The notes below the pieces were generated by a model, which was not told the DNA's origin, did no database searches, and worked only from the letters and a program-made list of their open reading frames with translations. DNA of 64,000 nucleotides from Epiperipatus broadwayi (lineage: Eukaryota; Onychophora; Udeonychophora; Euonychophora; Peripatidae): assembly GCA_028023455.1 (NCBI GenBank), contig JAQFVV010000049.1:3098536-3162535 (forward strand), read 5' to 3'. Position 1 is the first letter of the stretch; the number at the start of each line of letters is the position of its first letter. Positions 11,983 through 25,225 of the stretch are shown here, in pieces. The position numbers and the translations under genes were made by a program.

Positions 11983-12389
11983 AAAGTTGTGTATTCAAGG
12001 ATCAACTCTAAGACTTGTAGCAAATTTATTGTAGATGATTTTTTTATCTTATCAGACTTTGAGAATCATATAACATTTCATTTAGTGAGAAAGAAGAATC
12101 ACAGCATAGGCTTGTCTTTTTTGGCTATCAAAAAATGAAGCCAATCTAGAATACAATAACTAAAAAAGAGGCAATGAAAAAATTGAATAAGCATCATGTG
12201 TATTAGATACAGGCTGTGATACATTAACATTGAGCTGCAGAATATGTTATTCTATCACTGCACTAAACTCCACAGAGCAAAAATAATCTAATGTTTTTAG
12301 GAAATCTTAACAATTTTGAGCATCTGAAAAAACATATTGGATTATGATTCATACAACTCAAGACCCATACTTCACTGCTTCTACTTTTA

Positions 12390-12495
12390 TACTTCTCATG
12401 CTCAAATTACTTATGATTGTTAAGAAATAAAACATTGGATTATTTTTAATGACTTGTTGCTCAGAAGATCATGTAATATTTGAGCATGAGAAGTG
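12390..12495. repeat. Short inverted repeat
   Basis: CTTCTCATGCTCAAATTA near 12392 is complementary to TAATATTTGAGCATGAGAAG near 12474-12494, giving a foldback with an approximately 65-base loop. No target duplication was identified. Confidence 0.45.
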
Positions 12496-12499
12496 ATAG

Positions 12500-14845
12500 G
12501 GGGAGCTTTAATCAGAAAATTAATGAATCTGCCACTTTATCATTATATTAAACTGTACAGAGTCAAAACAAGAAAACCTGCATAAGATTAGTTCTCATGA
12601 TAGAAGTCATCATATAACCTATAAAAAACCTATAGAGTTTTTGCTGCTTCATGCATTGATTAGTCAGAGTCCAAATCTAAAGCAACCATTTTCAAATGCA
12701 ATGAAGCAAATCATGCTAGTTGACTAATCTTGAATATCAGAAATAATTATTTAAATTATATCACATGACATACTATACATTTTTATTGCAATTACTAAAA
12801 ATATTAATAATAACAAAAACTAATTATAATTCATAGTTAGTTATTTACTTAAATGTTCATATTAAATTTGAATGTCAAAAGTAAAAGGTAGAGCATAGCA
12901 AATCCATTCAATTGACCTAACTGATCTTTAAAATTTTATTTAGATGAGTATAGATCTGAAAACGTCCATGTCCCTATCATTGTAAAGAGCAAATCATGTC
13001 ATTATTATTTAAGGTATTTGTAACTATTGTGAAGGCATGAACAACTGAGTCAATACATGCTGCATTAGGGTAAAAAAACAATCCATTCAAGTTAATAATT
13101 TTTCAATTATAGATTTTTATACCATACTTCACATGAAAAGTTAATAATAGAATAAAGGTTACTTTCATCACCATTTTTTAAATTATAAAATAATAACATC
13201 TTAATCTTCACAAATTCAGCACTTTTTTAAATTTAGAAAAAGAAACAAATTCTATGAATGATTTCCATTTAAGATTTTTTTAAAGAATATTATAGTTTAA
13301 ACTACAAAAAATTATTGCTTCAATAACTTTAATAAAAATTTCAAAAGTCTTAAAAGAATTTATTTGGCATAAAAATATTACTATTACAAGGTCTTCACTG
13401 ATCACATTTTTTTTGCACAACCATGGGCGAGAAATTGTCAATATCATTATTATTTTTAAACAATATAAATCCATTGCATGAGAAAGGTTTTCCTAAATTT
13501 AAGTCAGTGTCTTCAATGTATAGTTTTTATTTTCACTTTTTGTTTTCCATCTATCTTTTTCACTTTTGATCAATCTCTGTTACTCTTAGTATACATTTCT
13601 TTGTATTTTATTTTAGTCTCTATTGGCTTTGTATTTAAGTAAACAAAACTCAGATTTAATATATAAGAACTGATAAAAAATATCACTTAAAGGCATTCAT
13701 TGTAAATATATATATATATATTTTAATATTATATAATCTCCGATAAAATCATTCTCTTTAAGTTGAATTGTAAAATTAAATTAATCCTAATATAAAAGGA
13801 CGTAAGCTTTTAAAGTTTTATAAAATGGAAGCTTCATGACTAAAAGTTTATAAATTAAAATCATTTCAAAATATGAAAACTGATAAAATATTGGTAATTA
13901 ATTTAAAACTATAATATTAGATTTTCAGTACAAAGTATTAATATAGAGATATTGTAAAACATTTCTAGAGCTACAGTAAGTCAAAATCATTTAACAAGTA
14001 AAAATGATAAATCTATAGCTTACATTCAAAATTAAGAGTGATAGAAAGTAAACAAACTATAGATGTGGCTACTATTTAAAAATATAATATAAGCCTCTAT
14101 TAGGACTTACAAAAATAGTGATCAACTGAAATCAAAGCTAATGCGATATCTAGATAATTTATAAATTATGTGAGCAAAAAATAAGCGAAGGTCTTTGAAT
14201 AGATTTTTACAAGAGCTGAATCAAACACCAGACTGTTATGATCAATGAATTTTAACTATTAATGATTCAATGTGGAATATGATATTCTTCAATTAACCCT
14301 TTTTTTAATTTTCACATCAAAAGGGAATAATACATTATATGCATTTCTTTTATCTGTCACATATTTTGTTAACCTGACCCCTTGTCTGTTAACATTATTT
14401 ATATTGAGAATGAAAAATCTCTTCAACTGCTATTTGTAAATAATGTTAACATCTTAAAAACTTGTATTTAACTATCAAACAGAGAAATGAGTCCCACTTT
14501 GACTAAGAACTATCATGGAGGATAAGTTTACACTGAAATTGGCTCACATTGATATTCACAAGGTCATTGCACAAAGGTATGTACCATATACATTTTAAAA
14601 TTACATGCAAAATGGAGCTCATTTTGTTCACTTTAGCAGATAGACATAAATTTCTGTCTCAATATATTATATCACTCTCAATATATTTATATAATCTTAC
14701 ATACTATAAACTTACTAATATCATCAAAATTGGAAAAAATAAAAATCTTTATGCTGTTCTTCCATAAAATAATATGAAACATACTATATTAAAAATAATT
14801 TAAATAATTGTATGAAAATTTACAAGACTTTTATAAATTTGGTTA
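12500..14845. other. Non-coding AT-rich DNA
   Basis: It contains only low-complexity reading frames and a short (TA)n tract at 13703-13721. I see no gene or element. Confidence 0.5.
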
Positions 14846-14848
14846 ACA

Positions 14849-15350
14849 ATTAGTTAATTAAAAATGAATGGAAAATTATATCATCATCATCATTATCATT
14901 ATCAATCCACTGCAGGATGAAGGTCTCTCCAAGTTTAATCCATCTTCTCCGATCTTTAGCTTCTCTTCTCCACATCACCCCTACACATTTTCTTATTTCA
15001 TCCATCCATCTTACATGTGGTCTCCTTCTGGGTCTTTTACAATCTCTTGGAATCCAGTTTAAAATTTCAATTGTCCATCTATTATCATCTCTTCTAGCAA
15101 TATGTCCAGCCCAACTCCACTTCAATCTTTTAATTTTTTCAATGAGGTCAGTAACACCTGTTTGTTCTCTTACCCATACATTGCGTTTTCGATTTCTTCT
15201 TGTTACTCCCAACATACATCTCTCCATACTTCTTTGAGTGGTCTGAAGTCTCTGTATTGATCTTCTATTAAGTGTCCAAGTCTCAGATCCATAAGTAAGA
15301 ACTGGTAAAACACATTTGTTAAAAACCTTTCTTTTCAAACACATAGGCAT
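14849..15350 (-). mobile_element. RTE-like LINE, 5'-truncated copy with intact C-terminal coding
   Basis: The minus strand encodes an uninterrupted 166-residue C-terminal part of a non-LTR retrotransposon polyprotein. It has MPMCLKRKVFNKCVLPVLTY, GSETWTLNRR, then RLQTTQRSMERCMLGVTRR, then WAGHIARRDDNRW. Coding runs into the (ATG)n-type tail at 14893-14879 typical of RTE-like elements. The element is cut abruptly at about 15350, upstream of MPMCLKRK, which is usual for 5' truncation during target-primed reverse transcription. Absence of stops over 166 codons suggests a comparatively young insertion. The clade call rests on the 3' tail, the lack of ORF1 in the full copies and the approximately 3.2-kb length elsewhere in the window. 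Confidence 0.85.
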
Positions 15351-15599
15351 ATGACATATATATAATTGTAAAAAAATGCATGTAATTTATTTATTTATTG
15401 TTATGATATAGTCAGTTATTTTGTAATTACTGGATTTATATATAAGGGTTTTGATTTATTTTAAAGATTCATATTGTTATTGTTTGTTTTAATTTCATTA
15501 TTGAACACTAGATGGTTTTATATCTGAAATAGTTCATTAACATTAAATAGATTATTAACATTTGAAAAGGGCACCAAGTAAGGTGCTGAAAAAGGTTTT

Positions 15600-15665
15600 T
15601 AATGTATTAAAATAGGTAAAACTCTCCATAACAGTTATGAGCAAGCATAAGAAATGGTGATCATG
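15600..15665 (-). repeat. Family C repeat, internally deleted copy
   Basis: On the minus strand the start of the family C unit (CTAAACATCACATGATCACC) is joined, after about 30 bases, directly to its end (TATGGAGAGTTTTACC). The ribozyme is missing. The full unit is at 43146-43376. Confidence 0.6.
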
Positions 15666-15823
15666 TGATGTTTAGTTGTCTTTTAATGTATTAAAAATAT
15701 TTATTGATATTTATATAGCTATTGTAAAGAATTTATTTTCTGATTATTATTATAAACTTACTAATATATATATATATTGATTATTATATTTAATGTGAAT
15801 GTTTAGGTGGTTACTGGTTGGAA

Positions 15824-15899
<76 letters not shown>
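15824..15899. repeat. (TA)n microsatellite
   Basis: About 75 bp of TA dinucleotide with a single interruption (GATA). Confidence 0.95.
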
Positions 15900-15905
<6 letters not shown>

Positions 15906-17590
15906 CTCTTCTATAGATCTGATTACTTGTTATGTAAATAAATGCTGGTTTATTTACACATTATGCCAAAGACTTTGCAGTATGTGCTGATTGTTCAACC
16001 AAAGGAATCGTATAAACATAAAAAATATCCATTTGGGCAAGAAGAGAAGTTTTTATATTTGCAATTAACATAGTTTGGTAGTAATTTGATTAGTGATTCT
16101 ACTTTTTAATGCCTGTTGCTGTTTTACTTGTAGTAATTATTATTAAGTTGTTTAAATAGATTTGAAAAATTCTGCCTTGACTTGTTTATTTGTATATTTA
16201 TATAACTAATGAATGCTATGTGCTTAATGTTTATGTTATCAGCATGACATCACACATTGATATTTTTGTTTTATATGAAAAACATGATGGCAGCCTTTTC
16301 TGTATACATACATAACTGGATCTGGTCAAGTGTTGATTTGAAATTTCATAGATCAAATGTCATATTGGTAATAATGATGATTTTTGTTCAAAGATGAGAA
16401 TATTGTATTAGTTTTTTTGCTATGTTGTAAAAGACACTAAATAAAAAATAATTCCATAGTAAGTTGCTTAGAAAGTTATGTGATATTTGAGCATTCAACT
16501 TTGAAAGCTGAACACAACTATTATTTACCTAATCAAATTGATTTTTTTTACTAGCTGAGATTTGATGCATATTTACTACATATAGGGCATAAAATTAATT
16601 GTGTTCAGCATATATAGGGAAACCACACTATCCACTATATTTTGTTATAAGCCTACCTCATGTATATCTTCCATTATATATAATAGGTCACATTTTGTTG
16701 ACAAACTTTGATTAGAATATAACATATTGTTTATTGAATTTCAAGTGCATAGTACTATTCAATACACACATATAATTTAAATGGCTTTCTATATGTAGAG
16801 CATGCATATGCAAATTAAAATTAAAGTATAAACAACATTCAAAAAATAATAATGTAGCAATTTAATAATAAATTCAGGGAACACATTTACATATATTTTA
16901 TTGACTGTGTGTTCACTAATTCCTTTACTAAAAATAAATAATAAATTGTCTGCCTTTCATCATAATTAAACATGCTCTGGGTAATTTTTTTTAAATAACT
17001 TTTTTTCTTTTATACAAACATAAGAGTAGTCCTTTTACTAAGAAACTATGATCTCTCTAATTGTTTTGATGTTTTTAAGTCAGTATCAACTTTAAGAATA
17101 TTCTAAAATTGTAGAAAACTTTTAGCATTATGCATATCTAATTTAGAATAATAATAAGGAATAAAATATATTTGCTTTCAACATAAACTGATAAAATTTT
17201 ATTAATAAATATGATCATATATGGACTCTGAGTTGGAAAAATGACCACTGAATTCTGTAAAATTTATTTATAGAATTTTAACTTCCTTTTTTAAACATAG
17301 CTGTGTAAGACATTTAGAGATGGAAAAATGACTATTTGCATATCATAAAATATATTAAATTTATGAATTTTAATGTTTTTGTATTTATTTATATTTTTAG
17401 TTGTTAGTTTACATTTTTGATGCTTATGTATTTATCATATGACACTTCTTGTTAACTATTTTGTTTTAATTTATAAAAATAATTATATAGTTTCACAGGT
17501 TTACAACTTGTAATAAAAGAAAAAATATTTATTTATTCTTGTTTTTATTTTATTTTAATTATAATATTTACACTTTTGTAAGGAAATACT
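15900..17590. other. Non-coding AT-rich DNA
   Basis: No recognisable feature. Confidence 0.5.
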
Positions 17591-17597
17591 TCTCCAA

Positions 17598-17672
17598 AAG
17601 GGTTAGGATTAGGGTTAAGATTAAATATTAGAGTTAAGATTAGGATTAGGTGTTAGTAATTAGAGTTAGGTA
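17598..17672 (+). repeat. Degenerate interstitial TTAGGG-type telomeric repeat
   Basis: About twelve consecutive units read as GGGTTA, GGATTA, GGGTTA, AGATTA, GAGTTA, GGATTA and similar. The hexamer spacing is mostly kept, and the drift is typical of an old internal telomere-like tract. The six-base period favours a TTAGGG genome over the TTAGG pentamer of most insects. Confidence 0.75.
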
Positions 17673-17679
17673 TACATAT

Positions 17680-19470
17680 TATAATTAAAACAAAATAAAA
17701 AGTAAACAAAGATTTTTCTCTTTTATTGTCAGATGTAGGCCCAGAAACTGTATAATTTTTTTGATAGCTTAAAACAAAATGGCTGACAAGAAGTTGGACT
17801 GAAAATACATATTTATTTATTTATTTTAAATAGTGTCTAATTGCAGTTGTATATATTGATATAGCATAGTTTGTGGCTTCACTGCATATAAATCAAACTT
17901 AAAATACAAAATGCACATTAAAGTATTGAATCACATAAAAAGAAGGAAAGACTGCCATATTATTTGATTGATAAAACTAATTGACAAATAATTATACAAT
18001 CATAAAAAAATAGAAAGAAATCAATAATCAAATGGTTTATTGTTTCGAAGATTATAAAAATTTTGAGTTGGAGCATATATATATATATATATTGTTTTGA
18101 GCTTCTGAGTTCATCATTCTATCGCTGAACTAAAAGATGCAAGATACTGAATAGCATAAAATCAGTTTAATTAAGTTATTTCGCATACTTTACCGAGCTT
18201 TATTTGATGACTATTTGCTAATTTTTAATTAATAAACTTTAGGAATAAATATATTTGTCAGCATCATTAAAAATAATTTAGTCATCACTTATTTATCAGA
18301 ATGATTAATATTTTACCTTCAAACTAGAACAACTTGGTATTGTTGATAAGTGGAAGTTTTTGAATTATATATATATATATTAAACCAGTATTGCTGATAA
18401 GTTGTTATAAAAAGTCCATTACCTTCTTTTTCTTGATTTTTTTTTTTGAACGTATAACTTCAAGCATATTTCAAAAAAGCAATATTAAAGAATTTTTAGG
18501 AAATTAGAAAAAGGAAGTAAAAAAATAATCTTCCACAGACAAACATATTTTAATCCTTTTTCTTATTAATTTTATTTTATGCCTGTTTTCAGAATCAGTA
18601 AATCTAGAAAGCCTATACTAATGATTTAAAATTTAATATATTTTACTGAATACTAAGAATACGTATAACATAATAAAGCTAGTTAATTTTTCCTAGATAA
18701 GAAATTTACTATAATAACTAATTTATGACTTTTTTCTTAACAACCCATAATGTTCTCTTTTATTTGATAATTGTCTGACCAATATATATATAATATAAAG
18801 ACATTGATATTAGAAAACCACTAATCATAATAATTTTATTATTCAATTGTTTAATTAATTGTTAATAAAGCTTTACGTTTTTCTAATTTTCAAACATCTT
18901 TATATGTTAGCTACAACAGAGAAAAAGTTAGGAGATTGATTTCATCCCTTTCCCCTCCATATACAATGAGACAAAAAACAGATAATTCTTTCTTTACTCT
19001 AGCCTGTATAGATTTTAGTTGACTTAATTTTTTCTTAAGACTTTTATAGTTTAAAATACTATCATCATTATCGTTATCGTGTTCAGGATATTTTCTATTT
19101 ACAGTAATTTATGTAGTAGTGGGAATATTCTTATTTTCATTAATTTCTTCTATCAAATATTTTTATTTCTTCAGATGCATGAAAATTTACAATATCTTGA
19201 CTTTCAAACTCTTATTAACAAATATACATATTTGAACTACATGCAAATTTTTCTGATAGTATTTTATTTGCTATTTGACTGAGATGCTTAATCTACATGC
19301 CTATATTGTTGTAATTATTTTCTATTTGATATTTTCACCGCATTTTTCAAATCTTTTAATATTCTAATTAGGATTATTAAAAAAAATACTTTCAGTTTGG
19401 TTGTGGTATTTCTATTATTCTCATAATATAATATTTATTTTTTTCCTTTCTTTAGTTTATTTTTTTAATT
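17680..19470. other. Non-coding AT-rich DNA
   Basis: Short (TA)n tracts lie near 18077-18092 and 18367-18380. No gene recognised. Confidence 0.5.
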
Positions 19471-19486
19471 AAAAGCTAAAGTTCTA

Positions 19487-19576
19487 GCATTGGTGGTCGA
19501 AAGGTTAGTGATGACTGCTTTACAAGAAGTTGCCCTGGGTTCGCTTCCCAGCTGATGCTATGACCCATGAAAAAAA
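19487..19576 (+). mobile_element. tRNA-Gly-derived mini-SINE, copy S2
   Basis: A tRNA-Gly-like body starts GCATTGGTGG at 19487, with the B box GGTTCGCTTCC near 19544, and ends in the shared tail TATGACCCATG plus A7. The anticodon loop is changed to TTTACAA. Flanks AGCTAAAGTTCTA (19474-19486) and AGCTGAAGTTCTA (19577-19589) form a 13-bp target duplication with one mismatch. The length of about 90 bp matches S3. Confidence 0.88.
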
Positions 19577-19589
19577 AGCTGAAGTTCTA

Positions 19590-22500
19590 CTTTATTGGTT
19601 TATACATACATTTTCATAAATTAATATCTTTAATTTCATATCCACTTTTCAAAAAATCAGTTAGGGTGAACATGGTAATGCAGTTATCTTCTTCTATAAT
19701 AGTTTAGTACATCTAATGATCATAAACAAATTATATCACAAGATTAATCATAAAAAACAGATATCCGAGCAAAAAAAAAATATTTGCTTTAAGAAAACCA
19801 AAAATTATGCACATAGCATAAGTGATATTTAATGTAAAAAGGCATTATATATCTATTCTAAAACAAGAAGATACAAATGGAGTTTATTATTTGATATAAA
19901 TCACAATAAGTTTATGTATTCTGAATCAGAGATAGTATTTTGGGGTACACAAATCTTTTAAGTGTTAGCATGCTAATAAATATTTAATGAGCTTTCAGTG
20001 CACTAATAAAAGTATTTCCAACACCACATGATTTTCTACCTCCAATAAATCTTCCAATTAAGATGTATCCAATAGGCACCCTCCATTACTTTTCTATCAT
20101 TAAATTTCACTTTATTTTCCACCAAAAATGTAATTTATGGATTTTTGATTCAGCCAAATGCTCTTATATAGTTTTTCTATCACAATAATTTTTCATGCAT
20201 ACAATGAATCTGTTATTGCATTTATGCAAATTTTTTTTGGATGTTGTGTGATCCATACCATTATTTGTGGTTTTATGCAGAGATCTGATGAGTTATTGCA
20301 ATGTAAAACCTACAACTATTTACTGAGGTACAGAGAATAATTTTATCTGCTTGTATCCATTTCATTACAATATTCAAACTGAATGTGAATAATTTTCTGA
20401 CTTAATCCAAGATGTGGAATCCATTGTTGGACATATTATGGACTATGGTATAATTGTCTAAAGGCTTCTAGAAAGATGCTAGCTATTATGTTTTATTTCT
20501 TAAAGGTAAAAATATACCATGGCAGAAGACTTATTAAAGTTAAATCTTAACATGATTGACAGTGGACTCTCTGACAAACTGACATTAATTTGGAGTACAT
20601 TAGCTGATTTGCTAAATTGCAGTCTAAAAGTAAATTGCTTTACCAAAGTCATGATAATTTTTCTGGAAATCCAAATAATTTCCATTGACAGCTTAAAGAT
20701 ATAATTATATTAGACACTTATAAAACTATATCTAAACACATTTTAAGACATTTTCCTAGTGACAGTTTGTAATTTATTAAATTTAAAGTCTCTATCCCAG
20801 TTTTTCTCCCATCAATCTATTTTAGTAGAATGTAAAACTTGGGTATTATCACAATGATTAATTAATATTCATGAATGTATTTAAACCCACTTTTTAATTA
20901 ATGATAATCTTTAGCATAAACATGTATTAAATGTTTGTATTTTATTATATGTATTTAATTCCATGACATAATGATATTCTTATCAATAAATTGTTATTAT
21001 TAATAAGAATGCTTATTTTTTCCATTTCTATTTTGTTGTATAGATATATGCATTCTATCTCCATGGTGTATATTTAATTAGTTAATATTTACAATATATA
21101 TGTAATTTCTGAGAGAAACATTTGCATTCTGCACTCAGCTAGAAAGCAGAACACCAAGAGAATTCAATATCTTTTGGCTTTTAGAAGTACATCAACATGT
21201 GTCTAGATATACAGAAATAATAATCATTGCATCTAGATATACAGAAATAATAATCATTCTATATTTCTCACTTGGTATTTTGTGACATGACCTACCACTG
21301 ATTATATTTTAGTGCTTTAATACAAGGAAACTTTATCACTGATTTATTTTTCATAAAATAGGGGCAATCTTTTTGTTATAACTTGTACATAAGATTAATT
21401 GAAGTGAAGATTATGAGTATTCTCTTGAGAAATGAAAACTTGTAAGCTGACATAGATTTAAAACATTAGACCATTATTCTTGTGTTAGTACAAATATATA
21501 TAATACAGATGAAACTATACTTTTTCATGTGGCTCACATATAAAAATGATTATTTGCTGCTTCTTATTATTTATGCATTTGAAAAGCCTATCATCTGATT
21601 TTAAATACTGAAATAATTCATACTCAAACATATTTATGATACTTTGAATTGTAATATCAAGCACAATATCCAAAAAAGAATCAATTTCTTTCTCACTTAT
21701 AATTCCAAATGAACGCATGTATAACCATTAGAAACCAGTCAACACTTAGACAATTCCAATATAGATAACAATCAAGAATTTCAAACTGTTGTCAAGACAA
21801 CCTTCTTTTAACAATAAACATGAAATCTTGACCACAGACATTGAAATTATTGATACAAGAGTTTAAATAACCTGTTGTGAATACACATACTTTTGTTTAT
21901 TATTTTTATTTTGAATTTTTAGTTTAAATTTTAACCGAGATTTTTTACTTATAATGAGTATGATTTCAAATGTTAGACTGAACTAATTATTCATAATTCT
22001 AAAAAAGTTATTTCCTATTACAGCATTTTCTCATTTCAGTAGAACACCAGCATTCCATAGAAAGTCAACAAATGTTTTATGAAAAATTATGAAAATTAAC
22101 AAAAGCTTATACGATTTTCAATGCTGCATTAAGCTGAAATATTTTAATTTATAATTTAATTACGAAACATTTTATCAAATCATTTTTATTACAACTGCTT
22201 TCAGATTATCGACATATTTTAATACTTTTCTTTTACATTTCCTTTTGTGTGTTGCAGCCTTTTTAATAACACATTTCTTTTGCTTCTATTACAGTTCTGA
22301 CTACCATTAGAATTTAAATATTATTCAAAAATTAACCATGAGTTTTTGATTAAAGAGGAAAACTTTAAAAGAAGTGGCAAGTAATTTTTTTGCCATCTCT
22401 GTTCAGGCTAAACTTTGTAGGCACTAAGAAATAGAAACACACTGATTATAAAGACAAAAATATACTCTATTTTAAAAGAGATAACATGATTTGCTATAAA

Positions 22501-22635
22501 AATATAATTTCAAATGAGAAGCACCTAGTAAGTCTTGTGTGAAAGGCATTATATCATGCACGTTAAACAAAGAATCTGCTAAAAATAGCTACATCAATAA
22601 TATTAAAAATAATACTGTTTTATATGGCATCAGGA
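19590..22635. other. Non-coding AT-rich DNA
   Basis: There is a small tandem duplication of a 27-base block (ATCTAGATATACAG...) at about 21200-21258. A 67-codon minus frame at 21718-21515 (MRSFGIISEKEIDSF...) has more ordinary residue composition than most chance frames here, but I recognise no domain and no splice context. I do not call it a gene. Confidence 0.4.
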
Positions 22636-22640
22636 GAAAG

Positions 22641-22745
22641 ATCTCTTTTCTTCATAGCGTAAGCATGTGTTTTAAAGACCTACAGAGGTCCCTAGTGACG
22701 ATTTTTTTAGATGCTCATTGCTAAGGTTTACAGCCTTGTTAAAAC
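22641..22745 (+). repeat. Dispersed repeat family D, copy 2
   Basis: It shares CAGAGGTCCCTA, the T-run, AGATGCTCATTGCTAAGG and ACAGCCTT with the copies at 11.9 and 44.05 kb. Confidence 0.55.
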
Positions 22746-22749
22746 TATT

Positions 22750-25130
22750 ACTGAAATAATAGTGAGCGTTTAATAAATTTATAATTACAACTTCAACTTT
22801 GTAGTGGATATGCACTATAAATTAATGAGTCTACATAAGAAAGAGTTACTGGAGAAGATATAATCAACAGTATTAAAACAGAAAATTGGTTGGCAGAAGT
22901 GCACTGCTATTTACACAGAAGGTATTCAATCAATGGTTAGAAAAATGAAGGAAATTGTAACACTTATTCTATAAATAGATACAAAGGACACACAAATTTA
23001 TTATTGCATAGGCAAGCACTAGTAATAAAAATAAATATTAAAAAACTATTTGGATAAAACCATAAACATTATAAACTATGTAAAATCTTGACTTCTTCAA
23101 ATCAGATTATTTAAATATTTGTATGATGAAATAGATAGAGATCATACTGCTATTTTATTGCATACTGAAGTGATAAGGTTATTCAAAAGAAAAAAAATAC
23201 TTTTGAGATTTTATAAACTTCATAGTAAGCAATTGGTTTTTTTCATTTCAAATAATTTAGAACAAAATTTCATCGAATTTTAAACAAATATTTTATGGCT
23301 TATGAGTCTTACATATTTGTAAATGTTTACTAAGTGTAATGAAATTAATTTATCATTATAAGAAAAGGATATTAAATTTTTTAATGCAAAAGATAAAATT
23401 GTGTACCTTTTAATAGGAAGTATAATAATTATTATAAATTCTCAGCACTACATATTTAACAGATGTTTGATACCGAGTTATTAAACTAATAGCAAGTATG
23501 TATGTTAATGGTGGCTTCAAACAATTAAACAAAATGGAAAACAAGTACATATTTAGCATGAATAATAGTGCAAGTGATTATGGAAATCTAATTAGTGACT
23601 CTGATTTAAAGCAAAAATACAAAAGGCTACCATTATAAGATGTCTGCACAAATTTAATAGAAAAATATCCCAATGTATCAAAAATAGCTGTTCTTATTAT
23701 GCTTTCTTTTGCAAGACCTATTTGTGCAAGGTTGAATTATGCTGCAACCAAATTAAAGTACAGCAATAAATTATTTTATTGTGCTTAATATCAAAAGAAC
23801 TTGAAATTCTGAGACCCCAAAACATTGAATTCACTTAGGAACATAATTTTACTATATATACTGTGAATTTGTTTTACTTTTTTAATATATTATGATTACT
23901 TGCTTAATTTATTTATTATTAATATGTATTTATTCTATAAAATAAGCAAAGTATACCACTAAAATTTTAGGAATTGTGAAGTGTTCCATTCTTATGAAAA
24001 GTTTGGAAAATGCTGTACTAATGCTTTTCATATTTTAGAACGATATATTTTTATGTTCAGTAAAACATTTAGGTATATTTTTAAAGTTAATATTACAGTT
24101 AATTATTTTCACTAAAGGTAGACAAAGAAATAATTTGAAGTGACCTTTACTGTTTTGTGTTTTTTATAAAATGATTATAAACTGCTTAGCATTTTCAAGT
24201 AAATATACTTTCTCTATACAGTTAAGGTCATGTCTTATAAGACATTGTATGTCAGGTAACCAGCATACATATATAAATATACACATACTATTAAGTAGGG
24301 GTTTTATTTTTGTTTAATTCTTTAGTTAAATTTCAGTTGAAATTGAACTTCCGATCTGATTAAAATAAATTAATAATTATTGTTTAGTTTGTTTGTTTTT
24401 TTTTTTTTTAAAAAAAAATGTTTATCAATATTTACTTCTTAAATAATCTTTTTAACTTTTCACACCTTTTTAACTAACATTTTTTTGAGCAATTATAAAG
24501 GTAAAACAAATATATGATATTTGCATTATCAAAACAAACAAATAACAGCACATAATTATGTTAATCTCAATTATATTTCAGAATTTAACTATGTACTTAC
24601 TAATACAAATATAAATATGTGCAGACATATGGAAACATAATTATTGTGAGAGGTTATCATGGTTAACTGATAATATGAAGTATTGCAGAAATTTATATAT
24701 AAATACTTCTTTATTAATTTTATAATTCCATTTTTAGTAATTATAATTGTATGGAATATAAAATTAATCGAATGCTGCATTGAGAAGTTTATTTGATTGA
24801 ACTATCACTGTAGGTATGATGATGATCAAGCTCTTGTGGCCTGTGAATGCTCCTGCACAACTTGGTACTCTAATATACACCTGAGAAATGAAAGGTTGTA
24901 GATATTATGCAAGATTGATATGAAATTTTAATGTAATAGTCAAATATATGACAAAAATATTATAAAAACAGTGTTACTAAATGATAAATAATTAATTTAT
25001 TAACTATTAAAGTAGTTATTATTTAGGTATATATAAATATAGAATTCAGATTTGAAGTACAACAGTAAAAAAGAAGCAAGGGAATAGCATTTAGACTATT
25101 AGTTGTTTTGTTCCTTCAGTTACTAGTAAT
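22750..25130. other. Non-coding AT-rich DNA
   Basis: No gene or element recognised; only short A/T runs, such as 24397-24419. Confidence 0.5.
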
Positions 25131-25225
25131 GAATAATATTATTGATAGTTATTACATGCAGGGACAACATGTGAAATTTATAAATGGTATTTTAAAGAAG
25201 GCTAAAAGTCATTTTATATCCATCT

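Noticed and set aside
14868-15237. Plus-strand frames opposite the LINE fragment
   Set aside because: Shadow frames of the minus-strand LINE C-terminal coding sequence.
19487-19560. Functional tRNA gene
   Set aside because: The anticodon loop is altered, stems are mispaired and the copy ends in a SINE tail with target duplication, so it is a retroposed copy.
20519-20704. 61-codon frame starting MAEDLLKLNLNMIDSGLSDK
   Set aside because: It overlaps an equally long antisense frame, has no recognisable domain and no splice sites that I could support.
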